Positions 46,027 to 54,939 of a DNA stretch of 64,000 nucleotides are shown here, one piece after another (the stretch's first letter is position 1; every line of letters starts with the position of its first letter). The DNA comes from Paraburkholderia sp. BL10I2N1 (lineage in GTDB: Bacteria; Pseudomonadota; Gammaproteobacteria; Burkholderiales; Burkholderiaceae). The stretch lies in assembly GCF_004361815.1 (NCBI RefSeq), contig NZ_SNWA01000002.1, positions 1,550,001 through 1,614,000 of the forward strand. The letters run 5' to 3'. A program made the position numbers and the translations under genes. The notes beneath the pieces are model-generated. The model was not told the DNA's origin. It ran no database searches and worked only from the letters and a program-made list of their open reading frames with translations.

Positions 46027-46827
46027 TCATTGCGGTATCTGTGCGCTGACCGTCACCGACACGTTCAGCTTCTCCTCCCTGCCACCGATCCTGCGGCCGC
46101 GTACCGGCGCCGCCGCCTCGTAATCGCGAGCCACCGCGAGCCGGCAGTAGATCTCGCTGGCGAACGTGGCGTGCGTCACGTCAACCGACGTCCAGCCCAG
46201 CCCCTCGAGCCACACGTCGACCCATGCATGGCTTGCGCCGTGCGGCACATCGCCGGGCTCAATGTAGCCACTTACATAGCGCGCCGGCACGCCGCGCGCG
46301 CGGCAACAGGCAAGCATCAGGTGCGCGTGGTCCTGGCAGACGCCCTTGCCGAGCGCGAGCGCTTCTGCGGCGGTACTGGTCACTTCGGTCACCCCGGACT
46401 GGAATTCCACACGCTCAATGATTCTCTCCGACAGTGCGATCAACGAGGCCGGTGACGTGAGCGCAGGCACCGACCGCGCCAGCTCGCACACAGCGGTATC
46501 GGCATCGGTCAACGGCGTCGAACACGTGAAGTGCTCGAGCGGAACCGGACCGGGACCATCGGGCAACAGGCCGTCGATGAGCGGAAACGTATCGATTTCC
46601 CCCGATACGCGCAAACGGATCTCGCTGTGCGGCTTGTTCAGCACGAGCGTGTGCAGCACGTTGCCGTAGGCATCGAAAGTAGCATCGAGCTTGCCGGGCG
46701 CCTCGATACTCCAGCGGCGCACCACCTGCGATGCCCCGCTCGCGGGTGTCAGGCGCAGTTGCTGGATCGAGTAATGAACCGTCGTTTCGTAGCGGTAGGA
46801 GGTGTCGTGGCGAATCGTCAAATACAT
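46027..46827 (-). CDS. Transglutaminase-like cysteine peptidase of the Anbu cluster
   Basis: A 266-residue protein with an N-terminal beta domain (MYLTIRHDTSYRYETTVHYS) and a transglutaminase core: nucleophile Cys in ALGKGVCQDHAHLML, His in GASHAWVDVWLEGLGW and Asp in SVDVTHA. This subfamily is found with alpha-E and ATP-grasp proteins and is thought to cleave or form isopeptide bonds. It starts 10 bases after the alpha-E gene and is 223 bases ahead of the Anbu gene. No signal peptide, so cytoplasmic. Confidence 0.92.
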   Translation of the reverse strand: MYLTIRHDTSYRYETTVHYSIQQLRLTPASGASQVVRRWSIEAPGKLDATFDAYGNVLHTLVLNKPHSEIRLRVSGEIDTFPLIDGLLPDGPGPVPLEHFTCSTPLTDADTAVCELARSVPALTSPASLIALSERIIERVEFQSGVTEVTSTAAEALALGKGVCQDHAHLMLACCRARGVPARYVSGYIEPGDVPHGASHAWVDVWLEGLGWTSVDVTHATFASEIYCRLAVARDYEAAAPVRGRRIGGREEKLNVSVTVSAQIPQ

Positions 46828-46837
46828 AAAACCTCCA

Positions 46838-47788
46838 TCAGGCGACTGGCAGCATCAGATAGGTACGCGCAACCAGTCCGCCGAGTTCGAACACGCGGGC
46901 GAGAAACTGCGTCAGATACGCATGCAGACCCGCCTCGAAGATCTGCCGGATATCGGAATACACCAGCTCCGCGCGCAGCTTGCCGGCAAAACGCTCGCAC
47001 TGATTCGATCCCGACGTGCGCAGCATCGCGAGATTCGCGCACACGCCTTCGAGCGAGGCCAGCAGCGAACGCGGCATCTGCGGATTCAGGATCATCAGCT
47101 CGACCACGCGCGCTGGCGTGACGACGTCGCGATAGACCTTGCGATAGATTTCGAGCGCCGACACCGAACTCAGGATCGACGTCCAGTAATAAAAATCCTC
47201 GAGCTGACGCGCGGCATCGCGTGAATTCGGCTCGACGTCGGCAAAGCGCACATCGAGAATCCGCGCGGTGTTGTCCGCCCGCTCGAGGAACGTGCCGAGT
47301 TGCGTGAAGAAGAACGCATCGTCCTGCAAGGCGGTGCCGAGCGTCACGCCGCGCGACAGATGCGAGCGGAACTTGACCCACTCGAAGAGCGCCACCGGAT
47401 GTGCAGTGAGTTGCCCCGAGGCCGTGCGCTCCGTGAATTCGAGCCACGTATCGTTGATCGTTTCCCACCATTCGGTGGTCAACGTGCCGCGCACGGCGCG
47501 GGCGTTTTCACGCGCCGCCTGCAAACACGAATAGATGCTCGACGGGTTGCCGGCATCCGCAACCATGAAGTGGAGCACGTGCTCGCGGGTCGGTTCGTCG
47601 TAGCGCTGCGCGAAAGCGCCTTCGAGTTCTGAGATGCGCAGCACCGAACGCTGCGCCCGCGCCTCCTGTTCGGCCGTTTGCGGCAACAGCAGCGCTTTCA
47701 GGTTGATGTCGAGCATGCGCGCGGTGTTCTCGGCGCGCTCCATGTAACGGGCCATCCAGAAGAGGTGGTCGGCGGTGCGGCTTAGCAT
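46838..47788 (-). CDS. Alpha-E domain protein of the Anbu cluster
   Basis: A 316-residue all-helical alpha-E protein. MLSRTADHLFWMARYMERAE at the start and TFLERADNTARILDVRF later are the two repeated RxE-type helices of the family; WVKFRSHLSRGVTLGT and GVCANLAMLRTSGSNQCERF follow. Start at ATG 47788; the open frame upstream lies on the ATP-grasp gene. It is regularly encoded between an ATP-grasp ligase and a transglutaminase, and may scaffold or assist peptide modification. The activity is unknown. Confidence 0.92.
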   Translation of the reverse strand: MLSRTADHLFWMARYMERAENTARMLDINLKALLLPQTAEQEARAQRSVLRISELEGAFAQRYDEPTREHVLHFMVADAGNPSSIYSCLQAARENARAVRGTLTTEWWETINDTWLEFTERTASGQLTAHPVALFEWVKFRSHLSRGVTLGTALQDDAFFFTQLGTFLERADNTARILDVRFADVEPNSRDAARQLEDFYYWTSILSSVSALEIYRKVYRDVVTPARVVELMILNPQMPRSLLASLEGVCANLAMLRTSGSNQCERFAGKLRAELVYSDIRQIFEAGLHAYLTQFLARVFELGGLVARTYLMLPVA

Positions 47789-47901
47789 GACGGCTTTCCG
47801 TTGTTGATGAGCGCAGGGCACGGACGGCCTGCGCTGGTTACCGGTTTCTCGCCGGCGATGCGTTTCGCCGGCTTGCCTCGTTCGTTGCGAATGCAACCCT
47901 G

Positions 47902-49311
47902 TCAGTCGGTCATCCAGGTGTCTTTGGTCCCGCCTCCCTGCGACGAATTGACCACGAGCGAGCCTTCCTGCAGCGCCACACGCGTGAGACCGCCCGCCAC
48001 CATCGTCACGGTCTTGCCCGACAGCACGAAGGGCCGCAGATCGATATGGCGAGGCGCGATGCCCGACTCGACGAAGGTCGGGCAAGCCGACAGCGCGAGC
48101 GTAGGCTGCGCGATGTAACCGGCCGGCCGCGCGATGAGCCGCTCGCGGAACGCCTCGATTTCCGCTGTCGTCGCTGCCGGCCCAACCAGCATCCCGTATC
48201 CGCCCGCGCCATGCACTTCCTTCACGACGAGTTCGGGCAGATGCGCGAGCGTGTACGCAAGGTCGTCGGGCTTGCGGCACTGGAAGGTCGGCACGTTGTT
48301 CAGGATCGGCTTTTCGCCGAGGTAGAACTCGATCATCTCGGGTACATACGGATAGATCGATTTGTCGTCGGCGATGCCGGTGCCCATGGCGTTCGCCAGC
48401 GCGACACGGCCTGCCCGGTAAGCGGTGAGCAGACCCGGCACCCCCAGCGCCGAGTCGCTGCGAAACGCGAGCGGGTCGAGAAAATCGTCATCGACGCGGC
48501 GGTAGATCACGTCGACGCGCTTCGGTCCCTGCGTCGTGCGCATGAAGACGTAGTTGTCGTCGACGAACAGATCCTTGCCTTCGACCAGTTCGACGCCCAT
48601 CTGCTGCGCGAGGAAGGTGTGTTCGAAATACGCCGAGTTGTACATGCCTGGCGTGAGGACAACGACAACCGGGTCGTCGACGCCTTCCGGGGCCACCGAG
48701 CGCAAGGTGTCGAGCAGCAGGTCGGGATAGTGCGCAACTGGCGCGATACGGTTCTGCACGAAGAGCTCAGGAAACAGCCGCATCATCATCTTGCGGTTTT
48801 CGAGCATGTAGGAGACGCCCGAGGGCACGCGCAGATTGTCTTCCAGCACGTAGAACTGGCCGTCTTCACCCGCGCGCACCACATCGACGCCCGCAATGTG
48901 TGCATAGACGCCGAGCGGCACGTCGACGCCCTGCATCTCCGGCCGGTACTGCGCGTTCGTGTAGACCTGCGCCGCGGGAACGATGCCGGCCTTGACGATA
49001 TTGCGGTCGTGATAGACGTCGTGAATGAACAGGTTGAGCGCCTGCACGCGCTGGCGCAGACCCGCTTCAAGCGTCTGCCACTCGTTACGCGGAATGATGC
49101 GCGGAATGAGGTCAAACGGGATCAGCCGCTCGGTTCCGGACAGGTCGCCGTTAACTGCGAACGTAATCCCCACCCGCCGGAACAGCAGATCTGCTTCGGC
49201 ACGCTTGCGGGCGATCGCATCGCCGCCCTGTTGCACCAGCCAACGCTCGAACCGTGCATAGTGTGGCCGCACGGCTTCGTCGTGATGACGCATCTCGTCA
49301 TAGCATCGCAT
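47902..49311 (-). CDS. Circularly permuted ATP-grasp protein of the Anbu cluster
   Basis: A 469-residue circularly permuted type 2 ATP-grasp enzyme, predicted to ligate an amine to a carboxylate using ATP, perhaps building a peptide tag processed by the neighbouring peptidases. FDLIPRIIPRNEWQTLEAGL, DNLRVPSGVSYMLENRKMM, VVLTPGMYNSAYFEH and VVKEVHGAGGYGMLVGP are the conserved blocks; the permuted C-terminus is LRPFVLSGKTVTMVAGGLTR and SSQGGGTKDTW. The ATG at 49311 (MRCYDEMRHHDE) is taken rather than 49359. First gene of the cluster, 113 bases ahead of alpha-E. Confidence 0.92.
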   Translation of the reverse strand: MRCYDEMRHHDEAVRPHYARFERWLVQQGGDAIARKRAEADLLFRRVGITFAVNGDLSGTERLIPFDLIPRIIPRNEWQTLEAGLRQRVQALNLFIHDVYHDRNIVKAGIVPAAQVYTNAQYRPEMQGVDVPLGVYAHIAGVDVVRAGEDGQFYVLEDNLRVPSGVSYMLENRKMMMRLFPELFVQNRIAPVAHYPDLLLDTLRSVAPEGVDDPVVVVLTPGMYNSAYFEHTFLAQQMGVELVEGKDLFVDDNYVFMRTTQGPKRVDVIYRRVDDDFLDPLAFRSDSALGVPGLLTAYRAGRVALANAMGTGIADDKSIYPYVPEMIEFYLGEKPILNNVPTFQCRKPDDLAYTLAHLPELVVKEVHGAGGYGMLVGPAATTAEIEAFRERLIARPAGYIAQPTLALSACPTFVESGIAPRHIDLRPFVLSGKTVTMVAGGLTRVALQEGSLVVNSSQGGGTKDTWMTD

Positions 49312-49581
49312 GTCACGCCCCGCTCTTTTTGTCGGATAGAAGGCGAATGCGCTGCGCATTCGGTGTTCGACAACGGTCTAGCCTCAAGCAAGCGTTATGC
49401 CATTCTCTTCCCTGCGCAAACTGACGTCGAATGCACCTGAACGGCGCATCCGGCGGGCACGACGACGACATCATCCTACCGCTGGCGCGACCAATGCGCT
49501 ACTCCGGTGCACCTGCGCCTGGCAGAGCGCTCCCGAGATCTACAGCGAGGCAAAGTCGACGCAGCATAGTAGAACTGCGGG

Positions 49582-51220
49582 ATCGGCATAGGGGACGGCC
49601 ATAAGGCCGTGCCCCTGCCACACCACCCGGCATGCGGGTCCGCACCGGGCGGTTCGGGAAGTTGAGGTTATGAGAGACGGGGCACACCCAGCCGGTCGAA
49701 GTAGGCGATCGTGAGTACACGTTTGAGAGCGCGATCGCTGTTGCGCCACCAGCGGCGGGTATTCGCCGCTACCTGTCGCGCTATCTCCACAGACGCGCCC
49801 AACATACGCAGTGCCCGGAAGATGGTGGGACCACGACGCCAGTGCTTGAGTTGGATGGCGCGTAACCGGTGACGCATCCACTCATCCAGCTCACGCCAGA
49901 TTTTCGGGGTTTGTGCCAACCGGAAGTACGCCTTCCAGCCCTGCACATAAGAGCGTAACTGTTCCACCACCGCCTTCATGCTGCGCCCACCCAGACGACC
50001 AGTCAGTTGGCGGATACGGTGCTTGAACGCCAGCAGCGGTTTGGCCGCCACCTTGCGTTTGACCACACCACCCGCACCCACCCACAGGCTGTAGCCCAGA
50101 AACTTGCGACCCCACACGCTCGCCACAGCGCTTTTGACCTCGTTGACCTTCAGCCGCAATCGCCCGTACAGGCGTCGCAGGAGTGCCATCACCCGCTCGC
50201 CAGCACGGCGGCTACGAACGTACACATTCGCATCGTCGGCGTAGCGCGCGAAGCAATGACCCCGCCGTTCCAGTTCCTTGTCCACTTCATCGAGCAGCAC
50301 GTTGACCAGCAACGGGGATAGCGGCCCGCCCTGCGGCGTGCCCTGATCCCGTTGCTGGACCACGCCGCCATCCATGATGCCGCTGTTCAGATACGCCCGG
50401 ATCGGACGGATCACTCCGACGCCTGCTGGATCAGACGGTCCGTCACCGTCGGGATGCCAAGCTCGCGCTCGCCTCCGTCCGGTTTCGGAATCGTCACCCG
50501 CCGTACCGGGCTGGGCCGGTACGTCCCCTTCAGCAACTGTTCACGGATCGCAGGCCACGCCGTCACCAGATGACGCGACGTCTGGTCAATGTCCAGACCG
50601 TCCACGCCAGCGGCTCCCTTGTTGGACCGGACCCGTTTGAACGCCTGCTTCAGGTTCTCTCTCGTCAGCGCCGCTTCCAGCAGCGCTGACCCTGTGTCCC
50701 CAGATGCATGCCGCGGGCAGCAGGCTTCGTCGCTCACGGGTACGCCCGCGGCTTCACCGCGTGCTACTCCCGCTCGCCCCGTTTGCACGGGCATCTGACG
50801 CATTGCCTGCCGCATCGACATGACCTTGGACACTCCTTCCCGTTTGGCCCTTCGTCACCAGCTTCGGCCTCATCGGCCCGTCCTGTGACTACTACGGCCT
50901 CTGCTGACTTCTCGCTCCGGCTCGACGCCGTCGTCCTTTCAGACACGAGGCGAGATCTCCCCAGGTAAGAACGCACTCCTTCACTGCACAACCGCCGGAT
51001 CTACGTCGTTGCCCCTTGATCACGAGAGCTTTGCGGTTTTTGGCCCGCTTGCCCTGGTCAACCACGCCTTCTATCCAGTTCTTGTCCATCGGCTCGCAGT
51101 TTCGCTCCACGCTTCCTCCCCACGATCAGTCACCCTCTCGCAGTTGCGCTTCGCTTCACTCGCTGTGATCACCTCGTGGTGGGACTTGCACCCACAAGAG
51201 TGCGCCCATGCTGGGCGCAC
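49582..51220 (-). mobile_element. Group II intron inserted after an HU-gene terminator, maturase deleted
   Basis: The minus strand begins GTGCGCCCAGCATGGGCGCA at 51220, a typical 5' end, and ends near 49582 after a domain V-like hairpin (about 49622-49656) and a domain VI-like hairpin (49591-49615) with final AT. The intron-encoded protein lies inside. The 5' end is one base past the T-run of a rho-independent terminator (51222-51257), the site preference known for group IIC introns. At about 1.6 kb with an internal deletion in the maturase it is probably immobile. Confidence 0.82.
49668..50833 (-). pseudogene. ltrA: Group II intron reverse transcriptase/maturase, internally deleted
   Basis: Two minus-strand frames join one broken gene. 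The 5' part (50833-50411) has LKQAFKRVRSNKGAAGVDGL and VTIPKPDGGERELGIPTVTD then RLIQQA, then SE and a stop. The 3' part (50414-49668) resumes at IRAYLNSGIMDGGVVQQRDQ and includes GTPQGGPLSPLLVNVLLDEV, the catalytic RYADDANVYV, and the maturase X domain (FLGYSLWVGAGGVVKRKV). About 60-70 codons holding RT motifs around the first catalytic Asp and FRPGRSAH region are missing and the frame is shifted, so no active enzyme is expected. Confidence 0.88.
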
Positions 51221-51227
51221 CAAAAAA

Positions 51228-51257
51228 AATCCCCGTGGACGCGAGTCCGCGGGGATT
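51228..51257 (-). terminator. Rho-independent terminator of the HU-like gene
   Basis: On the minus strand aatccccgcggac and gtccacggggatt pair (one G-U) over a TCGC loop, followed by a run of T (51229-51222). It directly adjoins the group II intron at 51220. Confidence 0.9.
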
Positions 51258-51324
51258 CCTATACTGCCAGGCTGGTGCGACCGTCGCCCGAAAGCGGCGG
51301 TCACGAACGCTATGATCGTAACGA

Positions 51325-51774
51325 TCAGCCTGCTGCTGCGTCCTTCAGCTTCTTCAGCGCACGTGCCTTGATGCGCACGCTGGCCGGCTTGGCCGGGAAC
51401 CAGCGCTCTTCACCCGTGAACGGGTCTTTGCCGAAGCGCTTCTTCTTCGCCGGAACAGCTTGTGCAACGATCTTCAGAATACCGGACAGCGTGAATTCGC
51501 CAGCGCCCTTCTTGTGCACTGCGCCGAGGATCGTGTCTTCGAGCGCGGCCAGGACGGCCTTGGCGGACTTCAGTTCGACTGAAGCGCGATCAGCGATGTG
51601 CGCAGCCAGCGAGGCCTTCGTGAAGGTGTCCTTGATCGGCGACGGTGCGCCGGACGCCTTCACGGCGACCTTCTTAGCTACTGCTGCTTTCTTAGCAGGC
51701 ACTTTCTTCGCTGCAACTTTCTTGGCCGGTACAGTGGCAGCCTTCTTGGCCACCTTTTTTGCGGAAGTCGGCAT
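51325..51774 (-). CDS. HU-family DNA-binding protein with Lys/Ala-rich N-terminal tail
   Basis: A 149-residue histone-like protein. Residues 1-55 are a histone-H1-like tail of AKK/PAKK units; residues 60-149 form the HU/IHF fold: FTKASLAAHIADRASVELKS, GEFTLSGILKIVAQ and the beta-arm region KKRFGKDPFTGEERWFPAKP. It binds and compacts DNA as a dimer. GGAGAAAC is before the ATG at 51774, and the frame beyond is unsupported. A terminator lies 70 bases downstream. Such extended HU proteins are usual in Burkholderiaceae. Confidence 0.93.
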   Translation of the reverse strand: MPTSAKKVAKKAATVPAKKVAAKKVPAKKAAVAKKVAVKASGAPSPIKDTFTKASLAAHIADRASVELKSAKAVLAALEDTILGAVHKKGAGEFTLSGILKIVAQAVPAKKKRFGKDPFTGEERWFPAKPASVRIKARALKKLKDAAAG

Positions 51775-52189
51775 GTTTCTCCTACCTGTTGTGGTCAGTG
51801 AATGCACGAAGCACACGCGGTATGCGAGCACTTCAAGGCCGGATTCTACAAGCGCTCAGGCAATTCGCGCGAATCTTTTGTGTATAAGAGCGCAGGTTTG
51901 TTGCGCGGCGCTGACTGTTTAACACGTTTTGATGCCTGTTTTAGCGGGTCAAACGCATCTTGACTGCTGTCTGCCGCTTCGTTTCGGCGTCTGCTGCGCT
52001 GCTGTTTGCGCTGCTGTCGAAACGCCTGATTCGCAGCATCGCCCTGACACGCGCGACGCAAATCCGCCGATACGTCGATGCCAAAACCGGACGGCGTGCT
52101 CTCCGCAAGTACTGGAAAACCCGTGTATTACGGGAGATTTCGCGTTGCGCCAGATAGCGGCGCACCCGTCTGCAACGACGCTGGCTGCG
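51775..52189. other. Intergenic region
   Basis: A 415-base gap between the convergent-in-direction HU-like and MocR genes (both minus). It should contain the HU promoter close to 51780-51850. No gene is seen. Confidence 0.4.
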
Positions 52190-53650
52190 CTAATGCGCCA
52201 GCTGCGGCATCAGTCTGGCGAGCGTCGTCAACGCCTTGTCGATCTGTTCGACACCGATGCCGCCATAGCCGAAGATCAAGCCGGGCTGCGGCCGCACACG
52301 CACATGAAAAGGCGCGAGGCCATATAGGCCGATCGATGCACCGGCAGCAACCTCGATGACCGCGGCTTCCGTCAACGGCGCCTTGAGCCGCGCGGCAAGG
52401 TGAATCCCGGCAGTGGGCACGATGGGCTCGAACCATCCTCCGAGCCCGTTTTGCAGATGCCAAATGAGCATCGCGCGGCGTTCCGCGTAGTGCTTGTGCA
52501 TGCGCCGCAGGTGCTTCCTGAAGTCGCCATCGAGCATGAAGTTCGCGAGTGCGGTCTGCGTGAGCGTGCAGCCATGCCAGTCGCCGACCTGGCGAGCGCG
52601 ATAGAGCGGCCCCATCAGCGATGCCGGCGGCACCACGTATCCCACCCGCAACTCGGGAAAAATCGTCTTGGAGAAGGTGCCGACGTACGCAACGAGCCCC
52701 GCACGATCGAGGCTTTTCAGCGGCTCCATCGGTCGCCCTTCGAAGCGGTATTCGCAGTCGTAGTCGTCTTCGATGATGACCGCGCCGCGTTGCTGCGCCC
52801 ATTCGAGCAACTCGACGCGGCGCTCCAGACTCATCGGCATGCCGAGCGGAAACTGGTGCGATGGCGTGACGTAGACGATCCGCGCGTTCTTCGGCAGTTT
52901 GCTCACGATGAGACCTTGCCCGTCGACCGGCACCGGCACGACCTTCGCGCCGAGCGCCGCAAAGCACGCTCGCGCAGGCGGATAACCGGGATCCTCGATC
53001 GCGGCGACGTCGCCTGGCTGGAGCATCACGCGCGCGATCAGATCGAGCGCCTGCTGTGCACCCTGTGTCACGAGCACGTCGTCCCAGTTGCTCGTGACCG
53101 CCCGGCTGAACGCGAGATAACGCGAGATCGCGAGACGCAGTTCCTGCTCGCCGGCGGCATCATGATAGACGCCACGGCCACGCGCCTGCACGCGCAGCGC
53201 CTGATTCACACAGGTACGCCAGACATCGAACGGAAACAACGACTTGTCCGTCATGCCGCCAACAAAATCGAAGGTCGCGCGCGCGTCTGGCCGCGGCAAC
53301 GTAATCGATTTCGCGACTTCGTCCCAGACCGGACGTGCCTTCGCCCGCGCGGTGGCTTTCGCCGCTTCGGCCGCCTTCGCATGCGCGGATTTTTCGCCAG
53401 GCAAGCGTTGCAGTCCTTCCGCGACATAGGTGCCCGCACCGGCCCGCGCCACCAGATACCCTTCGGAAAGCAGCCGCTCGAACACATCGAGCGTCGTCTT
53501 GCGCGAGACGCCGAGTTGTGTTGCCAGATCGCGCGTGGAAGGAATTTGCACTCCACCGGCCAGACGCCCTTCGACAATGCCCACCCTGAGCTGCCGGTAG
53601 ATCTGCCCGGCAAGATCGTGCCGACCCTCGATCGTGATGTGAATGTCCAT
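52190..53650 (-). CDS. MocR/PdxR-type regulator (GntR HTH fused to aminotransferase domain)
   Basis: A 486-residue MocR-family protein. Residues 1-75 form a GntR winged helix (QIPSTRDLATQLGVSRKTTL, YLVARAGAGTYVAEGL); residues 110-480 are a fold-type-I aminotransferase domain that binds PLP and senses a ligand: FVGGMTDKSLFPFDVWR, VTQGAQQALDLIARVM, IEDPGYPPARACF and the PLP-Lys motif VGTFSKTIFPELRVGYV. Start at 53650 (MDIHITIEGRHDL); upstream Met codons are in frame but weaker. It may control the transport/oxidase operon or PLP- or amine-related genes; the target is not visible. Confidence 0.92.
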   Translation of the reverse strand: MDIHITIEGRHDLAGQIYRQLRVGIVEGRLAGGVQIPSTRDLATQLGVSRKTTLDVFERLLSEGYLVARAGAGTYVAEGLQRLPGEKSAHAKAAEAAKATARAKARPVWDEVAKSITLPRPDARATFDFVGGMTDKSLFPFDVWRTCVNQALRVQARGRGVYHDAAGEQELRLAISRYLAFSRAVTSNWDDVLVTQGAQQALDLIARVMLQPGDVAAIEDPGYPPARACFAALGAKVVPVPVDGQGLIVSKLPKNARIVYVTPSHQFPLGMPMSLERRVELLEWAQQRGAVIIEDDYDCEYRFEGRPMEPLKSLDRAGLVAYVGTFSKTIFPELRVGYVVPPASLMGPLYRARQVGDWHGCTLTQTALANFMLDGDFRKHLRRMHKHYAERRAMLIWHLQNGLGGWFEPIVPTAGIHLAARLKAPLTEAAVIEVAAGASIGLYGLAPFHVRVRPQPGLIFGYGGIGVEQIDKALTTLARLMPQLAH

Positions 53651-53767
53651 CCGGCCGGTTACCTCAAATATGCTGGAAATGGCCATTTTTGCTGACCACT
53701 GCACGCTCCAAGCTTACCTCCGTCGCCCCGCTTCCAGCACGCCGGGAATGCGTGAACGGTTAAGGCG

Positions 53768-54637
53768 TCAGCCCATCCGTTCGCCCGGCACCGCGCCTGC
53801 CAGCCCGTGCAGCGGACGACGCCGGGCGACGTCGAACGGATTCGTCTGCGGGCCGATCGCATCGGCCTGGCGCTTCAGTAGCTCGACGACCATTGGCAGA
53901 CGGTCTTCACCGAGACGCGCCGCAAGCGTCCCGACGCTTAGCGCACCCACTGCAACGCCGGTCCGGTCGAGAATCGGCACCGCCACGCCTGCCATGCCAT
54001 CCAGCACGCCGCTGTTACGCCCCGCATAACCAAGCTGACGCACACGTTCGATCTCGGTACGCAGATATACCTCGTCGAGCACGCCATAGCCGCGAATCCG
54101 CGGCACGTTGAAGCGGATGATTTCTTCGCGCTCCGCTTCAGGCAGAAACGCAAGGATTGCGAGACTGCCCTGCCCGACACCCAGCGCGACACGCCCGCCG
54201 ATATCGCCGGTAAACGAGCGGATCGGGAACGGCCCTTCACACATGTCGAGACACACTGCGTCGAAACCGCTTTTCACGAGCAGGAAAATCGTATCGCCGA
54301 GGCTCGCGCACAGCCGCAGCAACGCAGGGCGGCACAACGTGCGCATGCCGTTGGGGTTGCCCGCCTGGGCCGCGAGTGCGAAGAAGTCGACGCTCAACCG
54401 GTACAGCTTCGAGTTTTCGTCCTGTTCGACGATGCCTTCCGCCATCAGCGACTGGAGGATCCGGTGCACGGTGCCTTGCGTGAGCCCTACCGCTTTCGCA
54501 AGCCGCGTGACGCGCCCGCCCTCGGGCTGCGTCGCGGCCAGCGCGCGGATCACGGCGAATGCGCGCTGCAATGTGCCGGTGCCGGGTGTATCGCCCGCTA
54601 TCCCTGCCTGCATTTCGCGGTTCGCAGCAATTTTCAT
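53768..54637 (-). CDS. IclR family transcriptional regulator
   Basis: A 289-residue IclR-type regulator. The N-terminal winged helix is at residues 20-80 (LQRAFAVIRALAATQPEGGR, RLAKAVGLTQGTVHRILQSL), followed by the ligand domain (GGRVALGVGQGSLAILAFLP, ELGYAGRNSG-like RQLGYAGRNSGVLDGMAGVA). It is divergent from the ABC transporter operon across a 302-base gap holding repeats of TTCCATT, so it probably represses that operon and itself until an effector from the imported substrate binds. Confidence 0.94.
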   Translation of the reverse strand: MKIAANREMQAGIAGDTPGTGTLQRAFAVIRALAATQPEGGRVTRLAKAVGLTQGTVHRILQSLMAEGIVEQDENSKLYRLSVDFFALAAQAGNPNGMRTLCRPALLRLCASLGDTIFLLVKSGFDAVCLDMCEGPFPIRSFTGDIGGRVALGVGQGSLAILAFLPEAEREEIIRFNVPRIRGYGVLDEVYLRTEIERVRQLGYAGRNSGVLDGMAGVAVPILDRTGVAVGALSVGTLAARLGEDRLPMVVELLKRQADAIGPQTNPFDVARRRPLHGLAGAVPGERMG

Positions 54638-54939
54638 TCAAACCTCTATGCATTATTCCATTCAATGGAAGACTATAGACGCTTTCATTCTTCGATGGAA
54701 TAGCGAGTATGCAGTCTGATGACCTGTCTAATCGCTCGTTAAATAGGGTTTTCCCCTGCACCCCGAAATGGAATACGACAATGGTCCGTCTGTTGAATAT
54801 TCCATTGAGCAGAATTTTTATCATTTTTATACCGTTAAACGGAATTCAAAATTGACGACCTGAAAATTGGCTGACTAGAGTCGGCTTCAGCAGATGATTC
54901 CTTGTTTCAGCCGGTGCGCGTGCACCGAAAGGCCAGATC
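54638..54939. promoter_or_regulatory. IclR operator region between regulator and ABC operon
   Basis: A 15-bp palindrome ttccattcaatggaa lies at 54656-54670. Related half-sites occur at about 54689-54698 (ttcgatggaa), 54765-54775 (aaatggaatac) and 54795-54812 (atattccattgagcagaat). Repeated palindromes of this kind in the gap beside an IclR gene are the usual operator form. The gap is AT-rich compared with its flanks. Confidence 0.7.

Noticed and set aside
48046..49440. 464-codon plus-strand open frame
   Set aside because: Antisense to the ATP-grasp gene of the Anbu cluster.
52400..53695. 431-codon plus-strand open frame
   Set aside because: Antisense to the MocR regulator.
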